A stretch of 64,000 bases of DNA from JAWPMV01 sp039819665 (GTDB lineage: Bacteria; Bacteroidota; Bacteroidia; J057): NCBI GenBank assembly GCA_039819665.1, contig JBCBRM010000012.1, positions 1 to 64,000 of the forward strand, in the 5' to 3' direction. How positions within the stretch are numbered: the first letter of the stretch is position 1; the number at the start of each line of letters is the position of its first letter. Under the pieces are notes generated by a model that saw only the letters and a list, made by a program, of their open reading frames with translations, was not told where the DNA came from and made no database searches. Shown here piece after piece: positions 27,685 through 36,280 of this stretch. The translations under genes were made by a program, and so were the position numbers.

Positions 27685-27767
27685 CAAAAATCAAGCTGCT
27701 GCAAAGCCAGCGCGCAGTCCGACCCCCGCACCCGATGCAGCAGCGCGGCCCCGTCGCGCATAGGAAG

Positions 27768-27890
27768 ACGTGTTGGTGTGTTAGGGTGTTAGAGTATTGG
27801 CGTTGAGGAGAATCCAGGTAATAACAATCGCTAGCATACTAACACACAAACACACTAATACCCAAACAATACCCTTACACACAAACACCC
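27768..27890. repeat. Heptad-unit inverted repeat, copy C
   Basis: Left arm from 27768 (GTGTTGGTGTGTTAGGGTG) matches the reverse complement of the right arm ending near 27890 (GTGTTTGTGTGTTAGTATG) at about 20 of 25 positions. The right arm is longer (27830-27890), with at least seven AAC-containing heptads in tandem. It is the longest and least regular of the four copies. Confidence 0.65.
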
Positions 27891-28073
27891 TGTCCCTTCC
27901 CCCTCTTAAGCGCTTTGGGCTCTGCGATTTTGGCTCCACATTTTCTAAAAAGGTGGAACATAACCCCCCAAAAAAGCTTATTCAAAAAAGAGTTTTAGAG
28001 AAACAATAAGGACAATATTCAATGTTTAAACATTAATTTACTTTGGTCGTATATTAGAAAAAGGAGAAATCAC

Positions 28074-28934
28074 ATGAACGTTAGATCAAATCCAAGAATT
28101 TTAAAGTCGGAAAGAGTTGAAGTAGCACCTGGAGCAGAGGTGTGGCGTCCTTTTCCGGTCAGAGCTATAAAAAAGGTTGGACCATTTATCCTTTGGGATC
28201 ATTTTGGGCCACATGAAGCTCGCCCTGAAGACAACATGGTTATCCCTCCGCACCCTCATGCAGGATTTCAGGCAGTTACTTATCTGATGAGTGGCCTTGG
28301 CTACCATAAAGACAGTTTTGCTGGTGAGCAATACATGAAGGCCGGTGGCGTCAACTGGATGACTGCGGGCAAGGGTATTGTACATGCAGAGAAGGTATTG
28401 GGGGAGCAAGAAGACGGCAGCGGCAGATTTGAAGGCTTTCAAATCTGGGTTAATCTTCCGGCTGCCTTTAAGGAAGTTGATCCGGGTTTTGAGCATTATA
28501 CACCTGAAGAATTGCCGATTGTTAATTTTGAAGGAGGAAGCTTGCGGATTATAGCAGGTGAGTACAAGGAGGTAAAATCCCCGGTGCATACCTATTCGCC
28601 CCTATTCCTCTTTCACCTTAGCCTCAAAGCTGGAACCAAATGGCAGATGGAACTTCCTACAAACTTTGAAGTTGCAGCCTATGTGAGCAGTGGTGAGGTG
28701 AAAAGCGGAACTGAAGTACCCAGTTTGGCATTAAGTGATGTCCTCTTGTACCATGAAGGAGAAGGTGGTTTAGAATTGGAGGCGATCGAAGATTCTGAAC
28801 TCATGATCATGGGAGGTGAACTTCTTCGTGAACCCATGGCGACTTATGGGCCTTTTGTGATGAATCAACCAGATGAGATTCGGGCGAAAATTCTGGCCTT
28901 CCAGAATGGCCAAATGGGAAATGTGGAGATGTAA
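28074..28934 (+). CDS. Pirin family protein
   Basis: 286 residues. Cupin N-terminal domain with the metal ligands in IPPHPHAGFQAVTYL (two His near 60-62) and AGKGIVHAEK (His and Glu near 101-103), plus the opening motifs VWRPFP and GPFILWDHFGP. The C-terminal domain (about 160-286) is the second cupin half. Family functions range from quercetin 2,3-dioxygenase activity to redox or transcription roles; none can be chosen here. It is preceded by a repeat element and followed by another repeat in the convergent space. Confidence 0.9.
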   Translation: MNVRSNPRILKSERVEVAPGAEVWRPFPVRAIKKVGPFILWDHFGPHEARPEDNMVIPPHPHAGFQAVTYLMSGLGYHKDSFAGEQYMKAGGVNWMTAGKGIVHAEKVLGEQEDGSGRFEGFQIWVNLPAAFKEVDPGFEHYTPEELPIVNFEGGSLRIIAGEYKEVKSPVHTYSPLFLFHLSLKAGTKWQMELPTNFEVAAYVSSGEVKSGTEVPSLALSDVLLYHEGEGGLELEAIEDSELMIMGGELLREPMATYGPFVMNQPDEIRAKILAFQNGQMGNVEM

Positions 28935-28940
28935 GAGGAG

Positions 28941-29018
28941 GTGTTGAAGTGCGGTAGTGTTTTAGTGTTGTTGTACAGATTTCTAATAAACTACAACACT
29001 AAAACACTACAACACAGA
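28941..29018. repeat. Heptad-unit inverted repeat, copy D
   Basis: Perfect 18-bp stem GTAGTGTTTTAGTGTTGT (28954-28971) / its complement (28993-29010), with a 21-base loop and further GTGTT/AACAC units outside. It lies in the convergent space after the pirin gene and before the reverse ABC-TM gene, so it could serve as a bidirectional transcript end, though no T run follows. Confidence 0.75.
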
Positions 29019-29150
29019 TTTACGGTATCAATTCACAATCCCCTTTTCCTCAGATAACACCTTTTGAATTGGAGATCATCACGCTGTTCGACAATTATAT
29101 GCCCACACACAGATCGTAATTTCATAAACTTTAGGCATTCCTTTTTCTTT

Positions 29151-29990
29151 CTATATCTCCCGAATATTCAGCATCCTTTGCTGAATTTCCTGTAATCGCA
29201 AATAATTCTGATAGAATAAGGGCAAGCTAATCACATTTTCCATATACTGAAAGACGTACATAATTAAGGAGAATAAGGCTCCATAATTGGCGATAGGATT
29301 ATGGGCTGAATTGAGGATAGAGCCTACCAAAAACGCGATCAATAAGGACCAGGAGAAAGAAAAATTCAGGGCTTCCAGGTCTGATAGATTGATGTTCCAT
29401 TTCATCATTTCTTTTAGATGAAGGCTCAGCTCCTGCTCATCATTTTGGGCGATTACCGCTACCTGCTTTTCAAAGGTATCATTGGCGGATTGATTAAAGC
29501 GCAAGGTTTTCTTTCGGCTAAAGACATAAATCAAAAAAATACATGCAGTGAGTATCAGGCTGGCATAGAAGACTGTCAGATTTAGGGTGGCAATCATAAC
29601 AACAACTCCTATGAGTCCGATAATCGCACCGATCAAGTCCGGCAGAGAATTCTCCAGAAATTCTACCTGCTCCCGGATCATAGACAGCCTGGCTGATTTA
29701 ACGGAAGCCGCCTGAGCTTGAAGTTTTGCCATGATCTTTGAACCGAGCCTTTGGTAAAGTTTGGCATAAAAGCGCGAGTCAAATATTCTCCGCCCTACGC
29801 CTATCACTAATGCGGCTATGCCCAGGCCTCCTAGTTGGATTACACCCTCTATGCTTTCATTCATAGCACCTTCTATGGCCTTTCCAATGAATAAGGGAAA
29901 TAGTATGGCCAAAGCTGCTTCGACTAATAAGAGGCAGAGGGTAAAGCCAAATTTCAATTTATGATCTTTGAGGATCGTCCGTAAGTTCAT
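29151..29990 (-). CDS. ABC-transporter-like six-transmembrane protein without ATPase domain
   Basis: 279 residues with hydrophobic segments at about 13-35, 48-66, 115-135, 138-155, 225-245 and 250-268. The helix and loop pattern (SRFYAKLYQRLGSKIMAKLQAQ; VEFLENSLPDLIGAIIGLIG) is that of type-I ABC exporter membrane domains, but no nucleotide-binding domain follows, and the stop is natural. Stand-alone ABC six-TM proteins of this size are a recognised bacterial family of unknown function. It is the last of a reverse run, 6 bases after the hydroxylase gene, and likely in one operon with it. Confidence 0.78.
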   Translation of the reverse strand: MNLRTILKDHKLKFGFTLCLLLVEAALAILFPLFIGKAIEGAMNESIEGVIQLGGLGIAALVIGVGRRIFDSRFYAKLYQRLGSKIMAKLQAQAASVKSARLSMIREQVEFLENSLPDLIGAIIGLIGVVVMIATLNLTVFYASLILTACIFLIYVFSRKKTLRFNQSANDTFEKQVAVIAQNDEQELSLHLKEMMKWNINLSDLEALNFSFSWSLLIAFLVGSILNSAHNPIANYGALFSLIMYVFQYMENVISLPLFYQNYLRLQEIQQRMLNIREI

Positions 29991-29996
29991 CTTATC

Positions 29997-30848
29997 CTAT
30001 TTAGAAGGTTTCCATCCCGGAGGATTTACCATATACTGCCAGGCTTCTTTGAGACTTTTGGCTTTCCACATATCCCGAAACATATGGTAGTACTCGATGA
30101 AATGAACTTTCACAGGATTGATGGTATTGATGGGCGTCGTGAGGCCATAGGTTGGGGTATGCAATTCCTCCTGGAAGGTGCCAAACATGCGGTCCCAAAT
30201 CGAGAGGATGGCTCCGTAATTTTTATCCAGGTAAATGTCATCTGAGCCATGATGCACTCTGTGCTGGGAAGGGGTCATGAATATTTTCTCGTACCAACCC
30301 AGCTTTCCAATGATTTCTGTATGTAACCAGAACTGGTAGGTGAGCATAAAGAGAATGGCGAGAAGTACTACATAAGGATGAAAGCCGATTAAGATTGCAG
30401 GTAAGTAGAAAATCCAGGTAACAAAGGAATCGATAAATGAGACCCTGAGAGCCGTGGTATAATTGTAAATGGGAGAGCTATGGTGAATGCTATGGTAGGT
30501 CCACAAGGCTCGGACCCGGTGCTCAATCCGATGTTCCCAATAGTAGAGAAAGTCGATCAGAAGTATACAGAGAATGGTGGTCCAAATATTGATTGGAACT
30601 TGCCAGGAAATGTATTGGGATAAAAAGTAAAAGGCTCCTGTGAAAGCTACTACGCTGACTTTTTCGGTGAGTTGAGCCACGAGGAATACGGAAAAACTGG
30701 CCCACATTTCCCCTAATCTCCATTTGTTGATTTTCTTTTTATAGAGTTCGTAGAAAAACTCCACGACTGCCAGACCCATAGAAAAGGCCAAGATGATCAG
30801 GACGGCCAATCCTATATTGTCTTCCATTTTTTGAATCAAGTCTTCCAT
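29997..30848 (-). CDS. Sterol desaturase/fatty acid hydroxylase family protein
   Basis: 283 residues, four to five membrane helices. The di-iron histidine clusters are present: HRIEH and YHSIHHSS near residues 106-123, and QHRVHHGSD near 198-206, with HTE between. The family uses O2 to hydroxylate or desaturate lipids in the membrane. Similar Bacteroidota enzymes include carotenoid and sphingolipid or fatty-acid hydroxylases; the substrate is not readable. It overlaps no neighbour and precedes the ABC-TM gene by 6 bases. Confidence 0.88.
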   Translation of the reverse strand: MEDLIQKMEDNIGLAVLIILAFSMGLAVVEFFYELYKKKINKWRLGEMWASFSVFLVAQLTEKVSVVAFTGAFYFLSQYISWQVPINIWTTILCILLIDFLYYWEHRIEHRVRALWTYHSIHHSSPIYNYTTALRVSFIDSFVTWIFYLPAILIGFHPYVVLLAILFMLTYQFWLHTEIIGKLGWYEKIFMTPSQHRVHHGSDDIYLDKNYGAILSIWDRMFGTFQEELHTPTYGLTTPINTINPVKVHFIEYYHMFRDMWKAKSLKEAWQYMVNPPGWKPSK

Positions 30849-30949
30849 GCGATTTGTTTATTGTTGTTTGACTTTGGCGAAGGGGATTTCCCCTTACTCA
30901 TTCAAAGCTATGAATCGCGCATGGCCTCTATGTGTCCATTTTGGACAAT

Positions 30950-31819
30950 TTAGACTACGGGAATGTAGATTTCTGTTTGCAGCTCTTCTTCTGGAAGATT
31001 TTCAGCATAATTCGGGTAGAATTCTAAAGTTGGGAGGTCTTGTAATTCGAGGCCTACATCCTGCATCCAGTAGGCATAAATCTTTCGGTAAAATTCGATA
31101 GAGCTTTCAGGAGCGCCTACATGTGTAAAGCGAGCGTACTTTTGCTGTTTGTGCTCTTTTAGGCGAAAAAGCCCTTCTGGTTCGAAGTTCAATTTCTTCT
31201 CAAGAAGCAGGGCAAAGTTATAGCGACAATGTATGCTATCGCTAATTTCCTCATCATCCCTGATTTCCAGCATAAATATGGAATCTTCAGAAATGACCCC
31301 TTTTTCATTTCCGTAGGCATACAATTCTTCCCATACCTTATCATTCGCACCCATATCCTCTTGCAGGCCACGATACTCCAAAAATAAATAGCTAAAATCC
31401 TCCAGATAGGCGATCTCAAACTCAAGTTCTTCGCGCTTCTCCTGCTCTTCTGCTAAGAGGTCTAATTGGAGTTCAGCACGGACAGAGTTTTGAGTCTTTC
31501 GAAAGTTGGCCGGAGAAAGCTGGTATTTATTTTTAAATGCTTTACTAAAGGCTGCCCGATCTTCAAATCCCACTTCATAGGCGATTTCTGTAACGCCCAA
31601 TTCAGAGTAGGTCAGGTATTGCGCGGCCTTTTCGAGTCGGAGTCGTTTGATATATTTTCCGATAGTTTCCTTATGCAGGGCTTCAAATATGCGGTTGATA
31701 TTTCGGTAGGAATAATGGCAAATCTCCTCAATTTTAGGGATGTCGATATCCTCTTTGAAATTGTGATCGATAAAGGCGAGCAGTTTTTTATAACGTGCTA
31801 ATTGCGTGCGATTGCCCAT
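30950..31819 (-). CDS. AraC-family regulator with GyrI-like effector domain
   Basis: 289 residues from the ATG at 31819 (a TTG two codons upstream is possible). The N-terminal AraC helix-turn-helix pair spans residues about 5-105 (IPKIEEICHYSYRNINRIFEAL; VTEIAYEVGFEDRAAFSKAFKNKYQLSP). Residues about 125-289 form a GyrI/SOUL-like ligand-binding domain, as in Rob and related regulators that bind amphipathic compounds. The target may be the adjacent hydroxylase/ABC-TM genes on the same strand, by context only. Confidence 0.88.
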   Translation of the reverse strand: MGNRTQLARYKKLLAFIDHNFKEDIDIPKIEEICHYSYRNINRIFEALHKETIGKYIKRLRLEKAAQYLTYSELGVTEIAYEVGFEDRAAFSKAFKNKYQLSPANFRKTQNSVRAELQLDLLAEEQEKREELEFEIAYLEDFSYLFLEYRGLQEDMGANDKVWEELYAYGNEKGVISEDSIFMLEIRDDEEISDSIHCRYNFALLLEKKLNFEPEGLFRLKEHKQQKYARFTHVGAPESSIEFYRKIYAYWMQDVGLELQDLPTLEFYPNYAENLPEEELQTEIYIPVV

Positions 31820-31860
31820 GCTCAATTATAAGAAAATTCTACTTTTATAATTGAGGTCTC

Positions 31861-32241
31861 TCATTTCTGTAATAACTCCAGCGCAACTTCCTGAACTTCT
31901 TCTTTTGTTTCGCTCTCTGTGGGACTTTCAGCTATACGTTTGATTTCCTTTAGCAATAGTAGGTGAATTTCTTTTTTCGACCATAATCCAAAAACATGTA
32001 TGCGCCAGTATTTCCAGATGTCATCATCCCCTTGTAAAATGACCAGAATCTCTTCTGTGATGTCTTCGGAAATACTTTCAAGGTATTCAGAAACCGGTCT
32101 GGCAACCGGCCAATTCATGTCCTGTATCCAGCCCAATAAGTCTGGCACAATGGATCGAATTTCTTCATATGTATAGGAGAATAGCTTTTGGGCAGTCTCT
32201 ACATCTCCTTTATCCTTGGGGATAAGATTTCTTATTTCCAT
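31861..32241 (-). CDS. DUF5071 family protein
   Basis: 126 residues. The pattern LIPKDKGDVETAQKL followed by PDLLGWIQDMNWPVARPVSEYL is the hallmark of the DUF5071 family, all-helical HEAT-like small proteins of unknown function. Soluble, no signal peptide. It starts the reverse cluster and is followed 41 bases later by the AraC/GyrI regulator gene. Confidence 0.82.
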   Translation of the reverse strand: MEIRNLIPKDKGDVETAQKLFSYTYEEIRSIVPDLLGWIQDMNWPVARPVSEYLESISEDITEEILVILQGDDDIWKYWRIHVFGLWSKKEIHLLLLKEIKRIAESPTESETKEEVQEVALELLQK

Positions 32242-32363
32242 GATTGTGTATGATTTATTTGCCGTGTTTAATCAGCAATTGTCTTTCTTTTTAAATTTCT
32301 GAACTAACTTAGGTAAACATTGAATCGAGGGAAGCGCTCTCATTTTCTCTAAAACTACTCGCT

Positions 32364-33440
32364 ATGAAACTACGCTGGTTAAAATACTTCTTCCTTATCC
32401 TATTGGTTCTGTTACTTGGGATGGGATTCTATATCTATAAGTATGCCATGGCTAGATTGGCGCCTCGTCCTTCTATGTTGGATACGCCAACTACTTTCAT
32501 AGGATTCAATCATATTGGGCTTTCGGTGCTGGATTTGGATAAGATGCTGGAATTTTACGAAACAGCAACTGATTTTGAAGTGATCCAAAGGTATACAGTA
32601 GAAAATAATCCCGCTGCCAACGCTGTATTTGGGCAAGATTCTATCTCCTATGAAAAGGCCATCCTCAAAGGCCCCAATATGCTGCTGGAGCTTACGGAAT
32701 TTGATAATCAAACAGACAGTATCGCAAAGCGAATGCCTTTTTATGGTCCGGGCATGACCCACACCTGTTTTCAGGGGCCGCCAGCTACCTCCGTCTACCA
32801 TAAGTTCAAGGATGCTGGAGCTGATATATTGAGCCGGGGGGAGGGAACTGTGGTGGTAAGTAGTGTAAGTGTTTCTTATGCCTATGGCTATGATCCGGAA
32901 GGCAATATGATGGAGCTCGAACATATGCCAGATATTCTCATTCCGCTTAACATTGGGAAGGATTGGTCGAAAGAAAATCCCATGTGGATGACACAGGTAG
33001 CGCTAATGAGTCCCGATCTCAAAAGATTGGCAGCTTTTTATGAAGATGTTCTGGAAATCAAGCCGTACAGAGTCAACAGCTATGGCCCCAGTCCGATATT
33101 GGATGCTGTAGTGGATTATGATAGCGTAATGATGGATGCGGTTTGGTTTGGAATGGATACGCAGGGTAAAAAAATGGAGATGATGCAGTACACCAATCCC
33201 ATTACCCCGAATGTAGAAAAGCAACGCAAGCTAACCGACCTGGGCTACTCATTCTCTTTCGAAGTAGGAGATATCCAACAAGAATACGAAAGGCTCAAAA
33301 ATAAGGGGGTAAACTTTGCCAGCAGTCCTCAAAAGATGCAGGACTTCTGGATGGTCTTTGCCCAGGATCCGGATGGGAATATTTTTTCCCTGCGCCAGAT
33401 TGTAGATGAAAGTTCGAGCCTCTCCTTAAAGAATATGTAA
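32364..33440 (+). CDS. Membrane-anchored protein with two VOC (glyoxalase-fold) domains
   Basis: 358 residues. An N-terminal hydrophobic segment (KYFFLILLVLLLGMGFYIYKY) anchors the protein facing the periplasm. VOC domain 1 is at about residues 45-190 (FNHIGLSVLDLDKMLEFYE; DPEGNMMELEHM) and domain 2 at about 212-345 (QVALMSPDLKRLAAFYEDVL; DPDGNIFSLRQI). Candidate metal ligands are His and Glu of HIGLS and MELEH; domain 2 lacks the equivalent His. The stop is only 4 bases before the PQQ enzyme gene, so the two are co-transcribed and may act in one periplasmic oxidation pathway. Confidence 0.85.
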   Translation: MKLRWLKYFFLILLVLLLGMGFYIYKYAMARLAPRPSMLDTPTTFIGFNHIGLSVLDLDKMLEFYETATDFEVIQRYTVENNPAANAVFGQDSISYEKAILKGPNMLLELTEFDNQTDSIAKRMPFYGPGMTHTCFQGPPATSVYHKFKDAGADILSRGEGTVVVSSVSVSYAYGYDPEGNMMELEHMPDILIPLNIGKDWSKENPMWMTQVALMSPDLKRLAAFYEDVLEIKPYRVNSYGPSPILDAVVDYDSVMMDAVWFGMDTQGKKMEMMQYTNPITPNVEKQRKLTDLGYSFSFEVGDIQQEYERLKNKGVNFASSPQKMQDFWMVFAQDPDGNIFSLRQIVDESSSLSLKNM

Positions 33441-33444
33441 ACTC

Positions 33445-35325
33445 ATGCTGAAAAAAATCCTTATAGGCTTCGGTATACTCTTAGTAATTGCCATCCTTTT
33501 CCTCGGTTTTTTATGGACCAAACTGACGGCAGGTTCAACAGAGCAAATTACTGCTGATCTAGCAACAGAAGAACTATTTACGACTCGATGTGCGATTTGT
33601 CATGGGGGAGCCTTAGCCGAAGCACCGAGCATATCGGCCTTGAAATTGTTGCCGGAGGAAACGATTGTAGCTACGCTCAAGACCGGGGTGATGAAAAATC
33701 AGGCCATTACCCTGACCGATGAACAGCATAGAGCTTTAGCTGCCTATATTTCTGATATCGATAGTGATGCAGTGGAAGAAATCGATCCAGAAGTTGGCCG
33801 CTGTGAAGCAGGTAATTTTTCAGCAGATCAGTCCGCTTTCCCAAGAGTAGATGGATGGGGTATGGGATTGAATAATCAACGATACTATGATAAAGAAGAC
33901 CTTCAGCTATCTGCAGAAAATGTTTCTAAACTGAAACTTGACTGGGCCTTTGCCTTTCCCAATTCATCCCGTGCGCGTGTTCAACCTACCATAGCTGGCA
34001 ATACTTTATTTACTGCGAGTCAAACCGGAACCATTTATGCCCTGGATCGGAGAACCGGTTGTACCCAGTGGACCTATCAGGCAAGGGCAGAGGTGAGAAG
34101 TGCTTTGGTAATTGGGAGAGATTCAAGTGGTAGAGCCAATCGATTGTATTTTGGAGACTTTAATGCTGAGGTGTATGCTTTGGATTTGGATAGCCGAAAG
34201 CTGCTTTGGAAAAAGAAAGTTGAAGCTCATCCGGACGCGACCATTACAGGCACTTTGAGCTTGTATAATAATCGCCTATATATTCCTATTTCTTCGACGG
34301 AAGTGGGTGCCGCGGCAGATGAAAACTATGCTTGCTGTACTTCTCGTGGATCTGTTGTTTCCCTGGATGCAGCAAGCGGAGAGGAAATTTGGAAAACCTA
34401 TACCATAGATGAAACCCCAACTCAGCAAGGCACAAATGAGAAAGGGGTGCCTAAGATCGGCCCATCTGGTGCGCCTGTTTGGACAGCTGTAACTATAGAT
34501 AGCGCAAGGGGATGCCTGTATATCGGCAGTGGAGAAAACTATACACGGCCTGCTACCAAAACTAGTGATGCCATTATCGCTTTTGATTTGGCTACAGGAG
34601 AAAAAAGATGGGTGCAGCAAACCATTCCCAAGGATGCGTGGAATGCAGCTTGTGTTACCCTTACCAGCCGTGCTAATTGCCCAGAAGATTTTGGGCCGGA
34701 TGCAGACTTTGGTGCTCCTCCTATATTGGTGAATTATAAAGGCAAAGATCTGCTCCTGGCTGGGCAAAAATCTGGGCATGTCTATGCCATTGATCCGGAT
34801 GATGAAGGTCGATTGGTCTGGACAACTTTGGTCGGACGGGGAGGATTTATGGGAGGGATTCATTGGGGGATGGCTACCGATGGTGAAATTCTTTATGTAC
34901 CCATCAATGATCGTGGCCCTTACTCCCTCAATCCGGATAAACCCCAATCGCCGGGTCTACATGCGGTCGATATAGCTGATGGCTCCATACTTTGGTCCAC
35001 TATAGAAGAAGATCGCTGCGGAACTTTCGAACTGAGGGGGTGTGGCCCTGGACTTTCGGCAGCCATTACTTTGACACCTGAAGTAGTCTTTGGAGGGACG
35101 CTTGATGGATGGATGAAAGCTTATGCAAAGGAAGATGGTCGAGAACTCTGGTCTTTTGATACGAAGCGAGACTATGAATCCGTCAATGGAGTGAGGGCCT
35201 TTGGAGGAGCAATCGATTCAGACGGCCCAGTAGTAGTAGGGAATCAGCTATTTGTCTCTTCCGGCTATGCCAAATTTGCCGAGAAAGAAGGCAATGTGGT
35301 CCTGGCCTTTTCGATTGAGGAATAA
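33445..35325 (+). CDS. Cytochrome c/PQQ-binding beta-propeller dehydrogenase-like protein
   Basis: 626 residues. N-terminal signal anchor (residues 1-28), one heme c site CAICH near residue 51 in a cytochrome c domain of about 80 residues, then an eight-bladed quinoprotein propeller with repeated WTYQA, LLWKKK, EEIWKTY, EKRWVQQT, GSILWS and ELWSF strand ends. Adjacent cysteines (ENYACCTSRG) may be the disulfide typical of quinoprotein dehydrogenases. This fusion resembles polyvinyl-alcohol or other alcohol dehydrogenases that pass electrons to an attached heme. Substrate unknown; PQQ synthesis genes are not in the window. Confidence 0.87.
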   Translation: MLKKILIGFGILLVIAILFLGFLWTKLTAGSTEQITADLATEELFTTRCAICHGGALAEAPSISALKLLPEETIVATLKTGVMKNQAITLTDEQHRALAAYISDIDSDAVEEIDPEVGRCEAGNFSADQSAFPRVDGWGMGLNNQRYYDKEDLQLSAENVSKLKLDWAFAFPNSSRARVQPTIAGNTLFTASQTGTIYALDRRTGCTQWTYQARAEVRSALVIGRDSSGRANRLYFGDFNAEVYALDLDSRKLLWKKKVEAHPDATITGTLSLYNNRLYIPISSTEVGAAADENYACCTSRGSVVSLDAASGEEIWKTYTIDETPTQQGTNEKGVPKIGPSGAPVWTAVTIDSARGCLYIGSGENYTRPATKTSDAIIAFDLATGEKRWVQQTIPKDAWNAACVTLTSRANCPEDFGPDADFGAPPILVNYKGKDLLLAGQKSGHVYAIDPDDEGRLVWTTLVGRGGFMGGIHWGMATDGEILYVPINDRGPYSLNPDKPQSPGLHAVDIADGSILWSTIEEDRCGTFELRGCGPGLSAAITLTPEVVFGGTLDGWMKAYAKEDGRELWSFDTKRDYESVNGVRAFGGAIDSDGPVVVGNQLFVSSGYAKFAEKEGNVVLAFSIEE

Positions 35326-35330
35326 GTTGT

Positions 35331-35555
35331 TTAGGAAACAGAGCTTAAGAAAGCATCCAGCTCTTTTTTGTTTTCAAAGTTCAGGACTTCATCAGCACCT
35401 CTTTCTTTGTGGATGATGACCCGAAATCCTTTTTTAAGCTTCTTCACTTCATATTGAATGCCTGGAGAGGGATTGCGGGTCGGATGCAATCGCTTTCTGA
35501 AGTCCGCAAAGACTTTCTTGATGACACTTTGTTTTTGGTGAGGCTTTTTTCCCAT
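35331..35555 (-). CDS. Small basic protein of unknown function
   Basis: 74 residues from the ATG at 35555; a TTG at 35594 would extend it by 13 residues without family character. The sequence is very basic in its first half (GKKPHQKQSVIKKVFADFRKRLHP) with a short alpha/beta pattern after it (YEVKKLKKGFRVIIHKERGADEVLNF). No known domain recognised. It converges on the PQQ enzyme gene with a 5-base gap. Confidence 0.6.
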   Translation of the reverse strand: MGKKPHQKQSVIKKVFADFRKRLHPTRNPSPGIQYEVKKLKKGFRVIIHKERGADEVLNFENKKELDAFLSSVS

Positions 35556-35642
35556 AAGGTTTGTAAAAGGATGACTACATATATCATTCTTCAACTTCTA
35601 TTCCATGTCTGAATTTTTTTTCCTTATTCGGGAAAGTGGATT

Positions 35643-36221
35643 TCATTTATTCCTTTCGCCCAATTTCTCAACTTTCTTCAGCCATTTTGTCCGGAAGCTC
35701 TCTTTCGACAAACGCAAAGGGCCTATAGAAGTGATCTTTACGGATTTTACTCCGATGAAATTCATGGTCAATCTTTTCATAGCATGGTGGCTGGGAGCTC
35801 GATTGATGAGGCTGTAAAACCAGCTGGGTTGATCCAGGGTACAAATGATCCGGGAGCTTTTTCCTGTAAAATATTTATCCCACCAGACCGAATCTTCTCT
35901 CTTTTTAAAGGCAAAACCCGGCAGCAAGACCCTGTCCAGAAAGCCTTTCATAATGGCCGGTACTGATCCCCACCAAACAGGATAAATCCAAACGATGTGA
36001 TCTGCCCAGGATAAGTTTTCCTGAGCTTTCAATAAATCGGGTTCAAGTTTTGTGCGCTTGCGGTAGCCAAATTGGAGATTGGGATTAAAATTCAGCTCGC
36101 TGATGTTGAGGGTTTTATGATTGGCACCAGATTTTTCTACTCCTTTTTGGTAGGCCTCAGCCAGTGCAAAATTATAGCTTTCTTTATCTGGATGTCCGTT
36201 GATGATTAGTATTTTTTTCAT
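35643..36221 (-). CDS. NAD(P)H-dependent flavin quinone oxidoreductase (MdaB/KefF type)
   Basis: 192 residues, flavodoxin-like fold. FMN/FAD-binding start KKILIINGHPDKESYNFALA, middle motif WADHIVWIYPVWWGSVPAIMKGFLDRVLLPGFAF, which is the quinone-reductase signature (P-WW-x-x-P-A-x-K-G-x-D). The family reduces quinones by two electrons, protecting from redox cycling. It lies next to a Crp-like regulator on the same strand, a common pairing in Bacteroidota. Confidence 0.9.
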   Translation of the reverse strand: MKKILIINGHPDKESYNFALAEAYQKGVEKSGANHKTLNISELNFNPNLQFGYRKRTKLEPDLLKAQENLSWADHIVWIYPVWWGSVPAIMKGFLDRVLLPGFAFKKREDSVWWDKYFTGKSSRIICTLDQPSWFYSLINRAPSHHAMKRLTMNFIGVKSVKITSIGPLRLSKESFRTKWLKKVEKLGERNK

Positions 36222-36280
36222 CCTATTCTACTTATTTTTTCAAAGGTCTGGAGAATAGGTGAACTCTCATTTGACGCAGA

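Larger units (their letters stand above)
27635..28073. other. Intergenic space of about 440 bases with GC-rich island and repeat
   Basis: From left to right: a perfect 9-bp hairpin CTTCTTTTC (27660-27668) / GAAAAGAAG (27676-27684) with a 7-base loop; an abruptly GC-rich stretch at about 27690-27765 with the arms CTGCTGCA and TGCAGCAG; the heptad inverted repeat at 27768-27890; then AT-rich DNA before the pirin gene. A 70-codon forward frame at 27797-28009 runs through the repeat and is not credible as a gene. Confidence 0.55.

Noticed and set aside
27797..28009. 70-codon forward frame
   Set aside because: It is made mainly of Thr, His, Asn and Gln codons produced by the heptad repeat and has no homology-like features.
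28101..28589. 162-codon reverse frame in the pirin gene
   Set aside because: Shadow frame of a well-conserved cupin coding region.
34276..34947. 223-codon reverse frame in the PQQ enzyme gene
   Set aside because: Shadow frame; the forward propeller repeats are clear.
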